64,000 bases of DNA, taken from positions 124,001 through 188,000 of the forward strand of contig NZ_JACHJI010000014.1 of NCBI RefSeq assembly GCF_014203535.1. The letters are read 5' to 3'. Below are positions 1 to 7,188 of this stretch, piece after piece; the stretch's first letter is position 1, and every line of letters starts with the position of its first letter. The translations under genes were made by a program, and so were the position numbers. The notes under the pieces are model-generated. The model worked only from the letters and a program-made list of their open reading frames with translations. It did no database searches and was not told the DNA's origin. Source of the DNA: Streptomyces griseomycini. Lineage in GTDB: Bacteria > Actinomycetota > Actinomycetes > Streptomycetales > Streptomycetaceae.

Positions 1-1072
1 CGCCACCGTCTCCACCACCTTCAACGAGCCCTTCCACACCGCCCGCAAGTTCGCCTCCCTGGACCACATCAGCGGCGGCCGGGCCGGCTGGAACATCGTC
101 ACCTCCGGCACCGTGGACGAGGCCCGCAACTTCGGCCGGGACCAGCACCTGGAGCACCGGCTGCGCTACGAGCGGGCACGGGAGTTCCTCGAGGTCGCCA
201 CCAAGCTGTGGGACAGCTGGGAGGACGACGCGATCCTGCTCGACCGTGAGCGAGGCGTCTACGCCGACACCGACAAGGTGCGGGAGATCGGCCACCGCGG
301 AGAGCACTTCGGGGTGCGGGGGCCCCTGAACGTCCCCCGTCCCCCACAGGGACACCCCCTGCTGGTGCAGGCCGGTTCGTCGGAGGACGGCAAGGAGTTC
401 GCCGCCCGGTACGCCGAGGCCGTCTTCACCGCCCAGCAGACCCTCGCCGACGGCCAGTCCTTCTACAAGGACCTCAAGTCCCGGCTCGCCCGTCACGGCC
501 GCGCCGAGGACCAGTTGCTGGTGCTTCCCGGCATCGCCCCCGTCATCGGTTCGACGGAGGCGGAGGCCCTGGCGCTGGAACGGGAACTGACGGAACTCCA
601 GGTGCCCGAGTACGGGATCGCCCAGCTGTCCGGGATGCTCGGTACCGATCTGACCGGTCTGCCGCTGGACGGGCCGCTTCCCGAGCTGCCCGGGGAACGG
701 GACATCAACGGCAACAAGAGCCGTTTCACGCTCGTCGCCGAACTCGCCCGCCGCGACGGCCTCACCCTGCGCGAACTCATCGCCCGCCTCGGTGCCGGCC
801 GCGGTCACCGGGTGTTCGCCGGCACCCCCGACCAGGTCGCCGACCAGCTCGAGGAGTGGTTCACCCAGGGCGCCGCCGACGGCTTCACCATCATGCCGCC
901 CCATCTGCCGGGTGGCCTGGAGGACTTCGTCGACCACGTCGTGCCGATCCTGCAGCGGCGCGGCCTGTTCCGCACCGAGTACACCGGGCGCACCCTGCGC
1001 GAGCACTACGGCCTGCCCCGCCCCGCCAACCGGCTGGCCCCGGCGGTCGCGGCGGAAGGCAGGCCCGCCTGA
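1..1072 (+). CDS. LLM-class flavin monooxygenase, DszA/NtaA/SnaA type (5' partial)
   Basis: The gene runs in from the left edge; the first complete codon is at position 2. The visible N-terminal part contains the hallmark KFASLDHISGGRAGWNIVTS block of the DszA/NtaA/SnaA branch of bacterial luciferase-like monooxygenases, followed by QAGSSEDGKEFAARYAE and, near the C-terminus, the FAGTPDQVADQLEEW block. These enzymes use FMNH2 and O2 to cleave C-S or C-N bonds, for example in sulfones, sulfonates or aminopolycarboxylates. About 357 residues are visible, so some 80-100 are missing. The TauD-type dioxygenase, Rrf2 regulator and SsuA-like protein that follow favour an organosulfur substrate, but the substrate is inferred from context. 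Confidence 0.9.
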   Translation, partial: ATVSTTFNEPFHTARKFASLDHISGGRAGWNIVTSGTVDEARNFGRDQHLEHRLRYERAREFLEVATKLWDSWEDDAILLDRERGVYADTDKVREIGHRGEHFGVRGPLNVPRPPQGHPLLVQAGSSEDGKEFAARYAEAVFTAQQTLADGQSFYKDLKSRLARHGRAEDQLLVLPGIAPVIGSTEAEALALERELTELQVPEYGIAQLSGMLGTDLTGLPLDGPLPELPGERDINGNKSRFTLVAELARRDGLTLRELIARLGAGRGHRVFAGTPDQVADQLEEWFTQGAADGFTIMPPHLPGGLEDFVDHVVPILQRRGLFRTEYTGRTLREHYGLPRPANRLAPAVAAEGRPA

Positions 1073-1185
1073 CCGGGCCGGGCCCCCACGGACGTCCCGG
1101 TGGCCGGCGGCCACAGCGCCGCCCGCACCGAGGAGCGCCCGGACCCGCGGGCGCCTCCCGCCCGTCACCTCCCGACGGCTTCCCG

Positions 1186-1225
1186 ACCGATCACCTCTCC
1201 ACCGATCACCCCTTCACCGATCGCC
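1186..1225 (+). repeat. 15-bp-period direct repeats before the TauD gene
   Basis: ACCGATCACC occurs at 1186-1195 and 1201-1210, and ACCGATCGCC at 1216-1225, with an exact 15-bp period. The array ends six bases before the GGAAGGA-type ribosome binding site of the gene at 1247. A similar 15-bp-period array with a CGATC/TGATC core lies before the ssuA-like gene (3065-3094). The function is unknown; it could be a regulator-binding array or a relic of slippage. Confidence 0.5.
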
Positions 1226-1246
1226 TCCCGGAAGGAACACCCGCAC

Positions 1247-2146
1247 ATGACCACCAGCACCGGCTTCGACATCCGCAGGATCGGCGGCCGCATCGGCGCC
1301 GAGGTCCTCGGCGTGGACCTGTCCACCGACCTCGGCCCCGCCGTCGTCACCGAGATCGGCTCCGCGCTCCTGGAACACAAGGCGCTCGTCTTCCGCGACC
1401 AGAACCTGGACGACGCGGGCCAGCTCCGCTTCGCCTCCCTCTTCGGTGAGCTGACCACCGCGCACCCGACGGTCCCCTCCGTCGACGGCCAGCCGAACAT
1501 CCTGCCGGTCGACGGCGACGAGGGGATCCGCGCCAACCACTGGCACACCGACGTCACCTTCGTCCGCACGCCCCCGAAGGCGTCCACGCTGCGCGGCATC
1601 GTGATCCCGCCCTACGGCGGCAACACCCTCATCGCCAACGCGGCCGCCGCCTACCGGGACCTGCCCGAGCCGCTGCGCGAGCTGGCCGACCGGCTGTGGG
1701 CGGTGCACACCAACGACCACGACTACGCGGCCCCGAGGACCGAGAAGGCGGCCGAACACCGCAGGCGCTTCGTCTCCCGCACGTACCGCACCGCCCACCC
1801 GGTCGTGCGCGTCCACCCCGAGACCGGGGAGCGCGGACTGTTCATCGGCGGCTTCGCCCAGAGCATCGTCGGCCTCGGCCCCTCCGACTCCCGCGACCTG
1901 CTGCGCGTCCTCCAGTCGTACGTCACCCGCCCGGAGAACATCGTGCGGGTGGCCTGGGCACCGGGCGACCTCGTCCTCTTCGACAACCGCATCACCCAGC
2001 ACTACGCCCCCGACGACTACGGCGACCTGCCGCGCCTGCTGCACCGGGTGACCGTCGCGGGCGACGTCCCCGCCGGGATCGACGGCACCCTCAGCCACGT
2101 CGTCGAGGGCGACGACGCCTCCCACTACACCCCCGCCGCGGCCTGA
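1247..2146 (+). CDS. TauD/TfdA-family Fe(II)/2-oxoglutarate dioxygenase
   Basis: This 299-residue protein has the full facial triad of the TauD family: His100 and Asp102 in HWHTD and His252 in TQHYAPDDYG, plus the 2-oxoglutarate-binding arginine (Arg267) in LHRVTV. Family members oxidise taurine, alkylsulfonates, sulfate esters or phenoxyacetates, coupling 2-oxoglutarate decarboxylation to release of sulfite, sulfate or an alcohol. The ATG at 1247 is chosen because GGAAGGA lies 9 bases upstream and the family-typical N-terminus begins there; a longer in-frame reading from 1100 has no family similarity. It follows a DszA-type monooxygenase and precedes an Rrf2 regulator and an SsuA-like protein, so a sulfonate or sulfate ester substrate is likely but not proven. 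Confidence 0.92.
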   Translation: MTTSTGFDIRRIGGRIGAEVLGVDLSTDLGPAVVTEIGSALLEHKALVFRDQNLDDAGQLRFASLFGELTTAHPTVPSVDGQPNILPVDGDEGIRANHWHTDVTFVRTPPKASTLRGIVIPPYGGNTLIANAAAAYRDLPEPLRELADRLWAVHTNDHDYAAPRTEKAAEHRRRFVSRTYRTAHPVVRVHPETGERGLFIGGFAQSIVGLGPSDSRDLLRVLQSYVTRPENIVRVAWAPGDLVLFDNRITQHYAPDDYGDLPRLLHRVTVAGDVPAGIDGTLSHVVEGDDASHYTPAAA

Positions 2147-2153
2147 CCGCCGC

Positions 2154-2195
2154 GGGCCGCCCGGGCAGGGGCGGGTGTCCCTGCCCGGGCGGCCC
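2154..2195 (+). terminator. Strong hairpin terminator after the dioxygenase gene
   Basis: A 17-bp perfect stem (2154-2170 pairing with 2179-2195) encloses an 8-nt loop, starting 8 bases after the dioxygenase stop codon. No U-tract follows, which is usual for Streptomyces terminators. It separates the monooxygenase/dioxygenase transcript from the Rrf2 gene, which has its own promoter. Confidence 0.8.
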
Positions 2196-2203
2196 ACCCG
2201 CGG

Positions 2204-2240
2204 CGGACAACGGCGGAAGCCGTACGGGATAATGTGCCCA
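2204..2240 (+). promoter_or_regulatory. Probable leaderless promoter of the Rrf2 gene
   Basis: GATAAT at 2228-2233 is a good -10 hexamer ending 6 bases before the ATG at 2240. CGGACA at 2204-2209 is a possible -35 with an 18-bp spacer. No Shine-Dalgarno sequence precedes the ATG. Together this suggests a transcript that starts at the start codon. Confidence 0.55.
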
Positions 2241-2698
2241 TGCGGATCTCAGCCAGGGCGGACTACGCGGTACGCGCCGCGCTGCAGCTCGCCGCGTCCC
2301 GGGAGGACGTGCCGCTGAAGGCCGAGGCCATCGCCGACGCCCAGGACATTCCGCACAAGTTCCTCGAGAGCATCCTGAACGACATGCGCCGGGGCGGTCT
2401 CGTGCTCAGCCAGCGCGGCGGCAACGGCGGCTACCGGCTGGCCAGGCCCGCCGAGTCCATCAGCATCGCCGACGTCATCCGCACCGTGGACGGACCGCTG
2501 GTCTCGGTGCGCGGCGTCCGCCCCCCGGAGCTGTCCTACACCGGCCCCGCCGAGTCGCTGCTCCCGCTGTGGATCGCGTTGCGGTCCAACGTGCGCGAGA
2601 TCCTCGAGGGCGTGTCGCTCGCCGACGTCGCATCGGCCCGGCTGCCCGCCGCCGTCTCCGCGTTGACCGACGCCCCGGGAGCCTGGGCAAACCCCTGA
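2240..2698 (+). CDS. Rrf2-family transcriptional regulator without cysteines
   Basis: This 152-residue protein begins MRISARADYAVRAALQLA, the typical N-terminal winged helix-turn-helix of Rrf2 regulators, and continues with the recognition-helix/wing block RRGGLVLSQRGGNGGYRLARP. The C-terminal part, where IscR and NsrR carry three Fe-S cysteines, contains no cysteine at all, so it cannot bind a cluster that way. It therefore resembles the CymR subgroup, which in Bacillus senses the O-acetylserine/cysteine state through CysK and controls sulfur genes. Its position between organosulfur enzymes and an SsuA-like protein fits such a role. A GTG at 2234 is an alternative start, but the ATG fits the leaderless promoter better. 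Confidence 0.9.
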   Translation: MRISARADYAVRAALQLAASREDVPLKAEAIADAQDIPHKFLESILNDMRRGGLVLSQRGGNGGYRLARPAESISIADVIRTVDGPLVSVRGVRPPELSYTGPAESLLPLWIALRSNVREILEGVSLADVASARLPAAVSALTDAPGAWANP

Positions 2699-2793
2699 CC
2701 CACCGGCCGACCGCCACCGATCCCACATGGTGAGTAGACGGCATCCACCATGTGAACACCCCCTTGGGACGGGCGCCGTCTTCTGCCACGATC

Positions 2794-2810
2794 CCTACCA
2801 ACCAGGTAGG
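2794..2810. promoter_or_regulatory. Operator-like palindrome before the leader peptide/ssuA unit
   Basis: CCTACC (2794-2799) and GGTAGG (2805-2810) form a perfect inverted repeat with a 5-bp spacer, 30 bases upstream of the leader peptide start. It is placed as expected for a repressor site, and the neighbouring cluster-free Rrf2 regulator is the obvious candidate. Binding is inferred. Confidence 0.5.
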
Positions 2811-2839
2811 AAAACCAGGGATCTACGGGAGGGGTGGCC

Positions 2840-2941
2840 GTGGGAACGCTCGACCGCGCAGCCCGGTCCCTGCCCCTCCTGACCTCGCGTCGCCACGTCG
2901 ACCTCGCCCGTACCTCCAGTGCCATCTGTCGGCCCCTCTGA
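2840..2941 (+). CDS. Leader peptide (RHVDL type) upstream of sulfonate-binding protein
   Basis: A 33-residue reading frame starts at GTG 2840, with GGGAGG 7 bases upstream, and ends in TGA. It encodes LTSRRHVDLARTSSAICRPL at its C-terminus. Very similar short peptides (SRRHVDL, then a Cys-Arg near the stop) occur upstream of sulfur-compound ABC transporter genes in many Streptomyces, where they are treated as putative leader peptides. The single TGT cysteine codon four codons before the stop would let ribosome pausing report charged tRNA-Cys and thus sulfur status. The ssuA-like gene begins 170 bases downstream. An alternative GTG at 2834 is too close to the Shine-Dalgarno sequence. Identity as a leader peptide is fairly secure; the attenuation mechanism is inference. 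Confidence 0.75.
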   Translation: MGTLDRAARSLPLLTSRRHVDLARTSSAICRPL

Positions 2942-3064
2942 CGCCGCAGGACCCGACGCCCTCCGAACCGGCACCGCCTCCCGCCGCCCCGGCTCCGCCG
3001 GCGGCCGAGGAGCGGAGTGCCGGTGCGTGGCCAGAGGCCGTGCGCCCCGCGTCCGCGCACCCTC

Positions 3065-3094
3065 CCCGATCGCCCGTTCCCTGATCGCCCGTTC
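3065..3094 (+). repeat. 15-bp direct repeat before the ssuA-like gene
   Basis: Two 15-bp units (3065-3079 and 3080-3094) differ at one base and share the core GATCGCCCGTTC; a third partial unit starts at 3095. The array ends just before the GAGAGGAC ribosome binding site of the gene at 3112. It matches in period and core the array before the dioxygenase gene (1186-1225). Confidence 0.5.
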
Positions 3095-3111
3095 CCCGAG
3101 AGGACACCTCC

Positions 3112-4218
3112 GTGTCTGCCGCAAGACCGCTCACCGCCCTGCGTACCCTCGCCGTCACGGCCACGCTCCCCCTCCTGCTCACCGCCTGCGGCTACGGTTC
3201 CGCGTCCACCGACGACGACAAGCGGACCGGGGTCGCGGCGGGCGCCGAGAAGCTCTCCGCCGGCGAGGTGCGGATCGGCTACTTCCCCAACCTCACCCAC
3301 GCCACGGCCCTGGTGGGCGTGCAGGAGGGCCTGTTCCAGAAGGAGCTCGGCGGCACCACGATCAAGGCGTCCACCTTCAACGCGGGCCCCTCCGAGATCG
3401 AGGCGCTGAACGCCGGTTCCATCGACATCGGCTGGATCGGGCCCTCCCCCGCCGTCAACGGCTACACCAGGTCGAACGGCAAGAACCTGCGCATCATCGG
3501 CGGATCCGCCTCCGGCGGTGTGAAGCTCGTCGTCAACCCGGAGAAGATCAAGTCCCTGGACGACCTCGAGGGCAAGAGGATCGCCACGCCGCAGCTCGGC
3601 AACACCCAGGACGTCGCGTTCCTCAACTGGGCCGCGGAGAAGGGCTGGAAGGTCGACGCGCAGAGCGGCAAGGGCGACGTCTCCGTCGTCCGCACCGACA
3701 ACAAGGTCACCCCGGACGCCTACAAGTCCGGTTCCGTCGACGGCGCGTGGGTACCGGAGCCGACCGCGTCCAAGCTGGTCGCCGAGGGCGCGGAGGTCCT
3801 CCTGGACGAGGCCGACCTGTGGCCCGGAAAGAAGTTCGTCATCACGAACGTCATCGTCCGGCAGGCGTTCCTCGAGGAGCACCCGGACGTCGTCGAGGCC
3901 GTGCTGCGGGGCTCGGTGAAGACCAACGAGTGGATCAACACCAACCCGGAGGAGGCGAAGGCCTCCGCCAACGAGGCGCTGGAGGAGCTGTCGGGCAAGG
4001 CGCTGCCCGCCGAGGTCATCGACCCGGCGTGGAAGTCCATCACCTTCCTCGACGACCCGCTGGCCTCCACCCTCAACTCCCAAGCGGAGCACGCGGTGAA
4101 GGCCGGTCTGCTGAAGGAGCCCCGCCTGAAGGGCATCTACGACCTCGCACCGCTCAACAAGGTCCTCGAGGCCGAGGGCAGGGAAGGGGTCGACGACGCC
4201 GGCCTCGGCGCCGGGTGA
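3112..4218 (+). CDS. SsuA-like aliphatic sulfonate ABC transporter substrate-binding lipoprotein
   Basis: The 368-residue product starts at GTG 3112 after GAGAGGAC. It has a lipoprotein signal peptide with lipobox LTAC (Cys26), so it should be anchored outside the membrane. The mature part reads VRIGYFPNLTHATALVGVQEG, then TFNAGPSEIEALNAGSIDIGWIGPSPAVNGY, the pattern of SsuA/TauA/NrtA periplasmic proteins that bind aliphatic sulfonates, taurine or nitrate; the surrounding genes favour sulfonates. No permease or ATPase follows on the same strand, because the next genes run the other way. Its partners must therefore be encoded elsewhere, or this is an orphan. The leader peptide and palindrome upstream suggest control by sulfur supply. 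Confidence 0.9.
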   Translation: MSAARPLTALRTLAVTATLPLLLTACGYGSASTDDDKRTGVAAGAEKLSAGEVRIGYFPNLTHATALVGVQEGLFQKELGGTTIKASTFNAGPSEIEALNAGSIDIGWIGPSPAVNGYTRSNGKNLRIIGGSASGGVKLVVNPEKIKSLDDLEGKRIATPQLGNTQDVAFLNWAAEKGWKVDAQSGKGDVSVVRTDNKVTPDAYKSGSVDGAWVPEPTASKLVAEGAEVLLDEADLWPGKKFVITNVIVRQAFLEEHPDVVEAVLRGSVKTNEWINTNPEEAKASANEALEELSGKALPAEVIDPAWKSITFLDDPLASTLNSQAEHAVKAGLLKEPRLKGIYDLAPLNKVLEAEGREGVDDAGLGAG

Positions 4219-4248
4219 CGGCGGCCGGTCCGCCCCACCGCGGTCCCG

Positions 4249-4758
4249 TCAGCGAAGCCGCGCGGCGAACGCCTCGTACGCCCGCTCGTCGAAGAGCACG
4301 AACCTGACCTCCTCGACCGACGTCTCCGCCGCCCGCACCGTCTCCACCGCGATCCGGGCGGCGTCCTCCAGCGGCCAGCCGTAGATGCCGGCGGAGACCG
4401 CCGGAAAGGCGACCGTACGTGCGCCCAGTTCGTCCGCCACCCGCAACGACTCCCGGTAGCACGAGGCCAGCAGCTCGGACCGGTCCGCCTCGGGGGTGAA
4501 GCGCGGGCCGACGGTGTGGATCACCCAGCGGGCGTCCAGGTCGCCGGCGGTGGTGGCGACGGCCTGCCCGGTGGGCAGGCCTCTGCCGTAGTGGGAGGCG
4601 CGGAGCCTGCGGCAGTCCTCCAGGATCGCCGGGCCGCCGCGGCGGTGGATGGCGCCGTCGACGCCGCCTCCGCCGAGCAGGGACGAGTTCGCCGCGTTGA
4701 CGATCGCGTCGGCGCTCTGGCGGGTGATGTCGCCCCGGACGAGGGTGAGGGTGGTCAT
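4249..4758 (-). CDS. Macro-domain ADP-ribose hydrolase (YmdB/MacroD-like)
   Basis: The 169-residue protein is a single macro domain. The N-terminal GDITRQSADAIVNAANSSL and the following GGGGVDGAIHRRGG loop are the ADP-ribose-binding signature of the MacroD/YmdB group, which removes ADP-ribose from proteins or deacetylates O-acetyl-ADP-ribose. A second conserved stretch, WVIHTVGP, and the glycine loop FPAVSAGIYG are also present. Its start codon overlaps the stop of the FAD oxidoreductase by 4 bases (ATGA), so the two are probably co-translated. It should act in the cytoplasm. No ADP-ribosyltransferase partner is visible nearby. Confidence 0.92.
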   Translation of the reverse strand: MTTLTLVRGDITRQSADAIVNAANSSLLGGGGVDGAIHRRGGPAILEDCRRLRASHYGRGLPTGQAVATTAGDLDARWVIHTVGPRFTPEADRSELLASCYRESLRVADELGARTVAFPAVSAGIYGWPLEDAARIAVETVRAAETSVEEVRFVLFDERAYEAFAARLR

Positions 4759-6173
4759 GTCTGTCGCAGCCTCCTCCAGACGGCCTTCGCCGCGTTGTGT
4801 CCCGACATGCCGTGCACCCCGGGGCCGGGCGGGGTGGCCGAGGAGCAGATGAAGACCGCCGGGTGCGGGGTGGTGTACGGGAACAGGGACAGTCCGGGGC
4901 GCAGCAGGAGCTGGAGTCCGGAGGCCGCGCCGGTGGCGATGTCGCCGCCCACGTAGTTGGCGTTGCGGGTGGCGAGCTCGGGCGGTCCCGCGGTGGCGCG
5001 GGCCAGGACGCGGTCGCGGAACCCGGGTGCGTAGCGCTCCAGTTGGCGCTCGATCGCGTCGGTGAGGTCACCGGTCCAGCCGTGGGGGACGTGCCCGTAG
5101 GCCCAGAAGACGTGCTTGCCCTCCGGGGCCCGGGTGGGGTCGGCGACTCCGGGCTGCACGGTGATGAGGAACGGCGCGTCGGGGGCCCGGCCCTCCCGGG
5201 ACGCGGCGCGCAGGGCGGCGGAGATCTCGCCGCTGTCCGCGCCGATCTGCACGGTGCCGGCGACGCGGGCCTCGGGCGCGGTCCACGGCACCGGGCCGTC
5301 CAGCGCGTAGTCGATCTTGAAGACACCGGGGCCGTACCGGTAGCGCGCGTAGTGGCCGCCGAAGCCGGCGATGCGGGCCAGGGCGGTGGGCGAGGTGTCG
5401 AAGACGTAGGCGCGGGCGGGCGGCAGGTCGTCGAGGCGCTTGACCTCGTAGTCGGTGTGGACGCCGCCGCCGAGGTCCTTCAGGTACGCGGCGAGGGCGT
5501 CGGAGAGGGCCTGGGAGCCGCCGCGGGCGACGGGCCAGCCGCGGGCGTGCGCGGCGAGGGCGAAGACGAGGCCGACGGCGCCGGTGGCGAGGCCGCCGAG
5601 GGGGGCCATCACATGGGCGACGAGCCCCGCGAACAGGGTCCTGGCCCGCTCGTCGCGGAAGCGGCGCATGAGCCAGGTCGACGGCGGCAGGCCGACCAGG
5701 CCGAAACGGGCGAGGGTGACCGGGTCGCGGGGCAGCGCGGTCAGGGGCAGCGACATGAAGTCGCGGGCCAGGGTGTCCCACTTGGGCAGGAAGGGTTCGA
5801 CGAGGCGGCGGTACGGGCCGGCGTCGCGCGGTCCGAAGGAGGCGGCCGTCTCGCCGACCGACCGGGACAGCACGGCCGCCGTGCCGTCCGGGAAGGGGTG
5901 CGCCATGGGGAGCTTCGCGTGCAGCCATTCCAGGCCGTAGCGCTCCAGCGGGAGGGCGCGGAACGCGGGTGAGTTGATGCCGAGGGGGTGCGCGGCGGCG
6001 CACGGGTCGTGCCGGAAGCCGGGCAGGGTGAGCTCCTCGGTGCGGGCGCCGCCGCCCACGGTGCCCTTCGCCTCGAACAGGGCCACCGAGAAACCGCGTC
6101 GGGCCAGCTCCACGGCAGCGGTCAGCCCGTTCGGCCCCGCCCCCACCACGACCGCATCGAGCATCGACGGCAC
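4755..6173 (-). CDS. Phytoene-desaturase-like FAD-dependent oxidoreductase
   Basis: This 472-residue flavoprotein begins with a Rossmann dinucleotide motif (VVVGAGPNGLTAAVELARRG) and ends with the FAD-binding block VHGMSGHNAAKAVWRRL, as in the CrtI/RetSat-like amine-oxidase superfamily. The middle has the family's ALPLERYGLEW and FDTSPTALARIAG segments. Substrate cannot be read; members called carotenoid desaturase-like often act on unknown lipids. The start is GTG 6173 because AGGAG lies 7 bases upstream; ATG 6164 is the alternative. It overlaps the macro-domain gene by 4 bases and is preceded on the same strand by the inositol-monophosphatase-like gene, 69 bases away. Confidence 0.85.
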   Translation of the reverse strand: MPSMLDAVVVGAGPNGLTAAVELARRGFSVALFEAKGTVGGGARTEELTLPGFRHDPCAAAHPLGINSPAFRALPLERYGLEWLHAKLPMAHPFPDGTAAVLSRSVGETAASFGPRDAGPYRRLVEPFLPKWDTLARDFMSLPLTALPRDPVTLARFGLVGLPPSTWLMRRFRDERARTLFAGLVAHVMAPLGGLATGAVGLVFALAAHARGWPVARGGSQALSDALAAYLKDLGGGVHTDYEVKRLDDLPPARAYVFDTSPTALARIAGFGGHYARYRYGPGVFKIDYALDGPVPWTAPEARVAGTVQIGADSGEISAALRAASREGRAPDAPFLITVQPGVADPTRAPEGKHVFWAYGHVPHGWTGDLTDAIERQLERYAPGFRDRVLARATAGPPELATRNANYVGGDIATGAASGLQLLLRPGLSLFPYTTPHPAVFICSSATPPGPGVHGMSGHNAAKAVWRRLRQT

Positions 6174-6242
6174 CTTCGGACTCCTTCGTCAGCCGACGGC
6201 CACTGGAGGATCAGGATATGCCGGGGCGCTGACGCCGGGAGA

Positions 6243-7088
6243 TCAGGCTCCGTCCGACAGCAGCCCCGCCACCCGGCGCGCCGTGGCCGCGTCGCGGGCC
6301 GCGGTGAAGGGGAGGGTGTTGCCGCCCGTGATGCGGAAGGGCTCGCCCGCCCGGGTCAGGTGGGTGCCGCCGGCCTCCTCGACGAGGAGCAGGCCGGCCG
6401 CGTGGTCCCAGGCCGCTTCCCAGGAGAAGGCCGTGGCGTCCGACTCGCCGCGGGCGACGGCGAGGTACTCCAGTCCGGCCGAGCCACAGGGGCGGGGCGC
6501 CACGCCCTCGGTCCGCAGGCCGAGCAGGGCGCGCTTCTGTTCGTCCGTGGTGTAGTCCGGGTGGGAGGTGGCCACGCGCAGGTCGCGGCCGGGTTCCGGG
6601 GAACCGGCGTGGAGCCGCTCGCCGTCGAGGTACGCGCCCCGTCCCCGTACGGCCGTGGCGAATCGGTGACGGGCGGGGGCGAAGGTCCAGGAGGCGTACA
6701 GGACTCCGCGTCGGGCGAGGGCGACCAGGGTGCAGAATCCGGTATCGCCGTGCACGAACTGCCGGGTGCCGTCGACGGGATCGACGATCCAGACCGGCGC
6801 CTCGCCGCGTATCGCCTCGTACGACGCCGGGTTGGCGTGCACGGCCTCCTCGCCCACCACGACCGAGCCGGGCAGCAGGGCGACGAGCGCCTCCGTGAGG
6901 TACAGCTCCGCCTTGCGGTCGGCGTCGGTCACGAGGTCGTGCGGGCCGGCCTTCAGGTCCACCTCGTGTTCGGCGAGTCGGCGCCAGCGCGGCATGATCT
7001 CCTGCGCGGCGGCCCTGCGGACGGTCTCCTCCACGTCGGAGGCGTGCCGGGCGAGAAACTCTTCGATGGTTTCGCTGTCCTTGATCAT
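6243..7088 (-). CDS. Inositol monophosphatase-family phosphatase
   Basis: The protein of 281 residues carries both metal-binding signatures of the IMPase/FBPase/HisN superfamily: VDPVDGTRQFVHG and, later, WDHAAGLLLVEEAGG, together with the GEEA segment. These enzymes hydrolyse phosphate monoesters such as inositol 1-phosphate, histidinol phosphate or 3'-phosphoadenosine 5'-phosphate using Mg2+. The ATG at 7088 (MIKDSETIEEF) is preferred over an upstream in-frame start at 7124 because family N-termini begin there. It may form a transcript with the FAD oxidoreductase. Substrate is not determinable; it could be a HisN or CysQ analogue. Confidence 0.88.
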   Translation of the reverse strand: MIKDSETIEEFLARHASDVEETVRRAAAQEIMPRWRRLAEHEVDLKAGPHDLVTDADRKAELYLTEALVALLPGSVVVGEEAVHANPASYEAIRGEAPVWIVDPVDGTRQFVHGDTGFCTLVALARRGVLYASWTFAPARHRFATAVRGRGAYLDGERLHAGSPEPGRDLRVATSHPDYTTDEQKRALLGLRTEGVAPRPCGSAGLEYLAVARGESDATAFSWEAAWDHAAGLLLVEEAGGTHLTRAGEPFRITGGNTLPFTAARDAATARRVAGLLSDGA

Positions 7089-7188
7089 GCCCCCATGAGA
7101 CCACGTGCCGCTGACAATCCTCACTGATCCGGTGCACTCCGGGTGGAATCGGCATGAAAATGGGGTGCCGTCCCGAGGGGGCGTGGGT

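Noticed and set aside
1100..1246. N-terminal extension of the TauD-type protein
   Set aside because: The 49 added residues are Pro/Ser/Arg-rich with no homology, and a good Shine-Dalgarno sequence precedes ATG 1247.
2752..3084. Open frame of 110 codons overlapping the leader peptide
   Set aside because: Different frame from the conserved RHVDL leader, Pro-rich, and not family-like.
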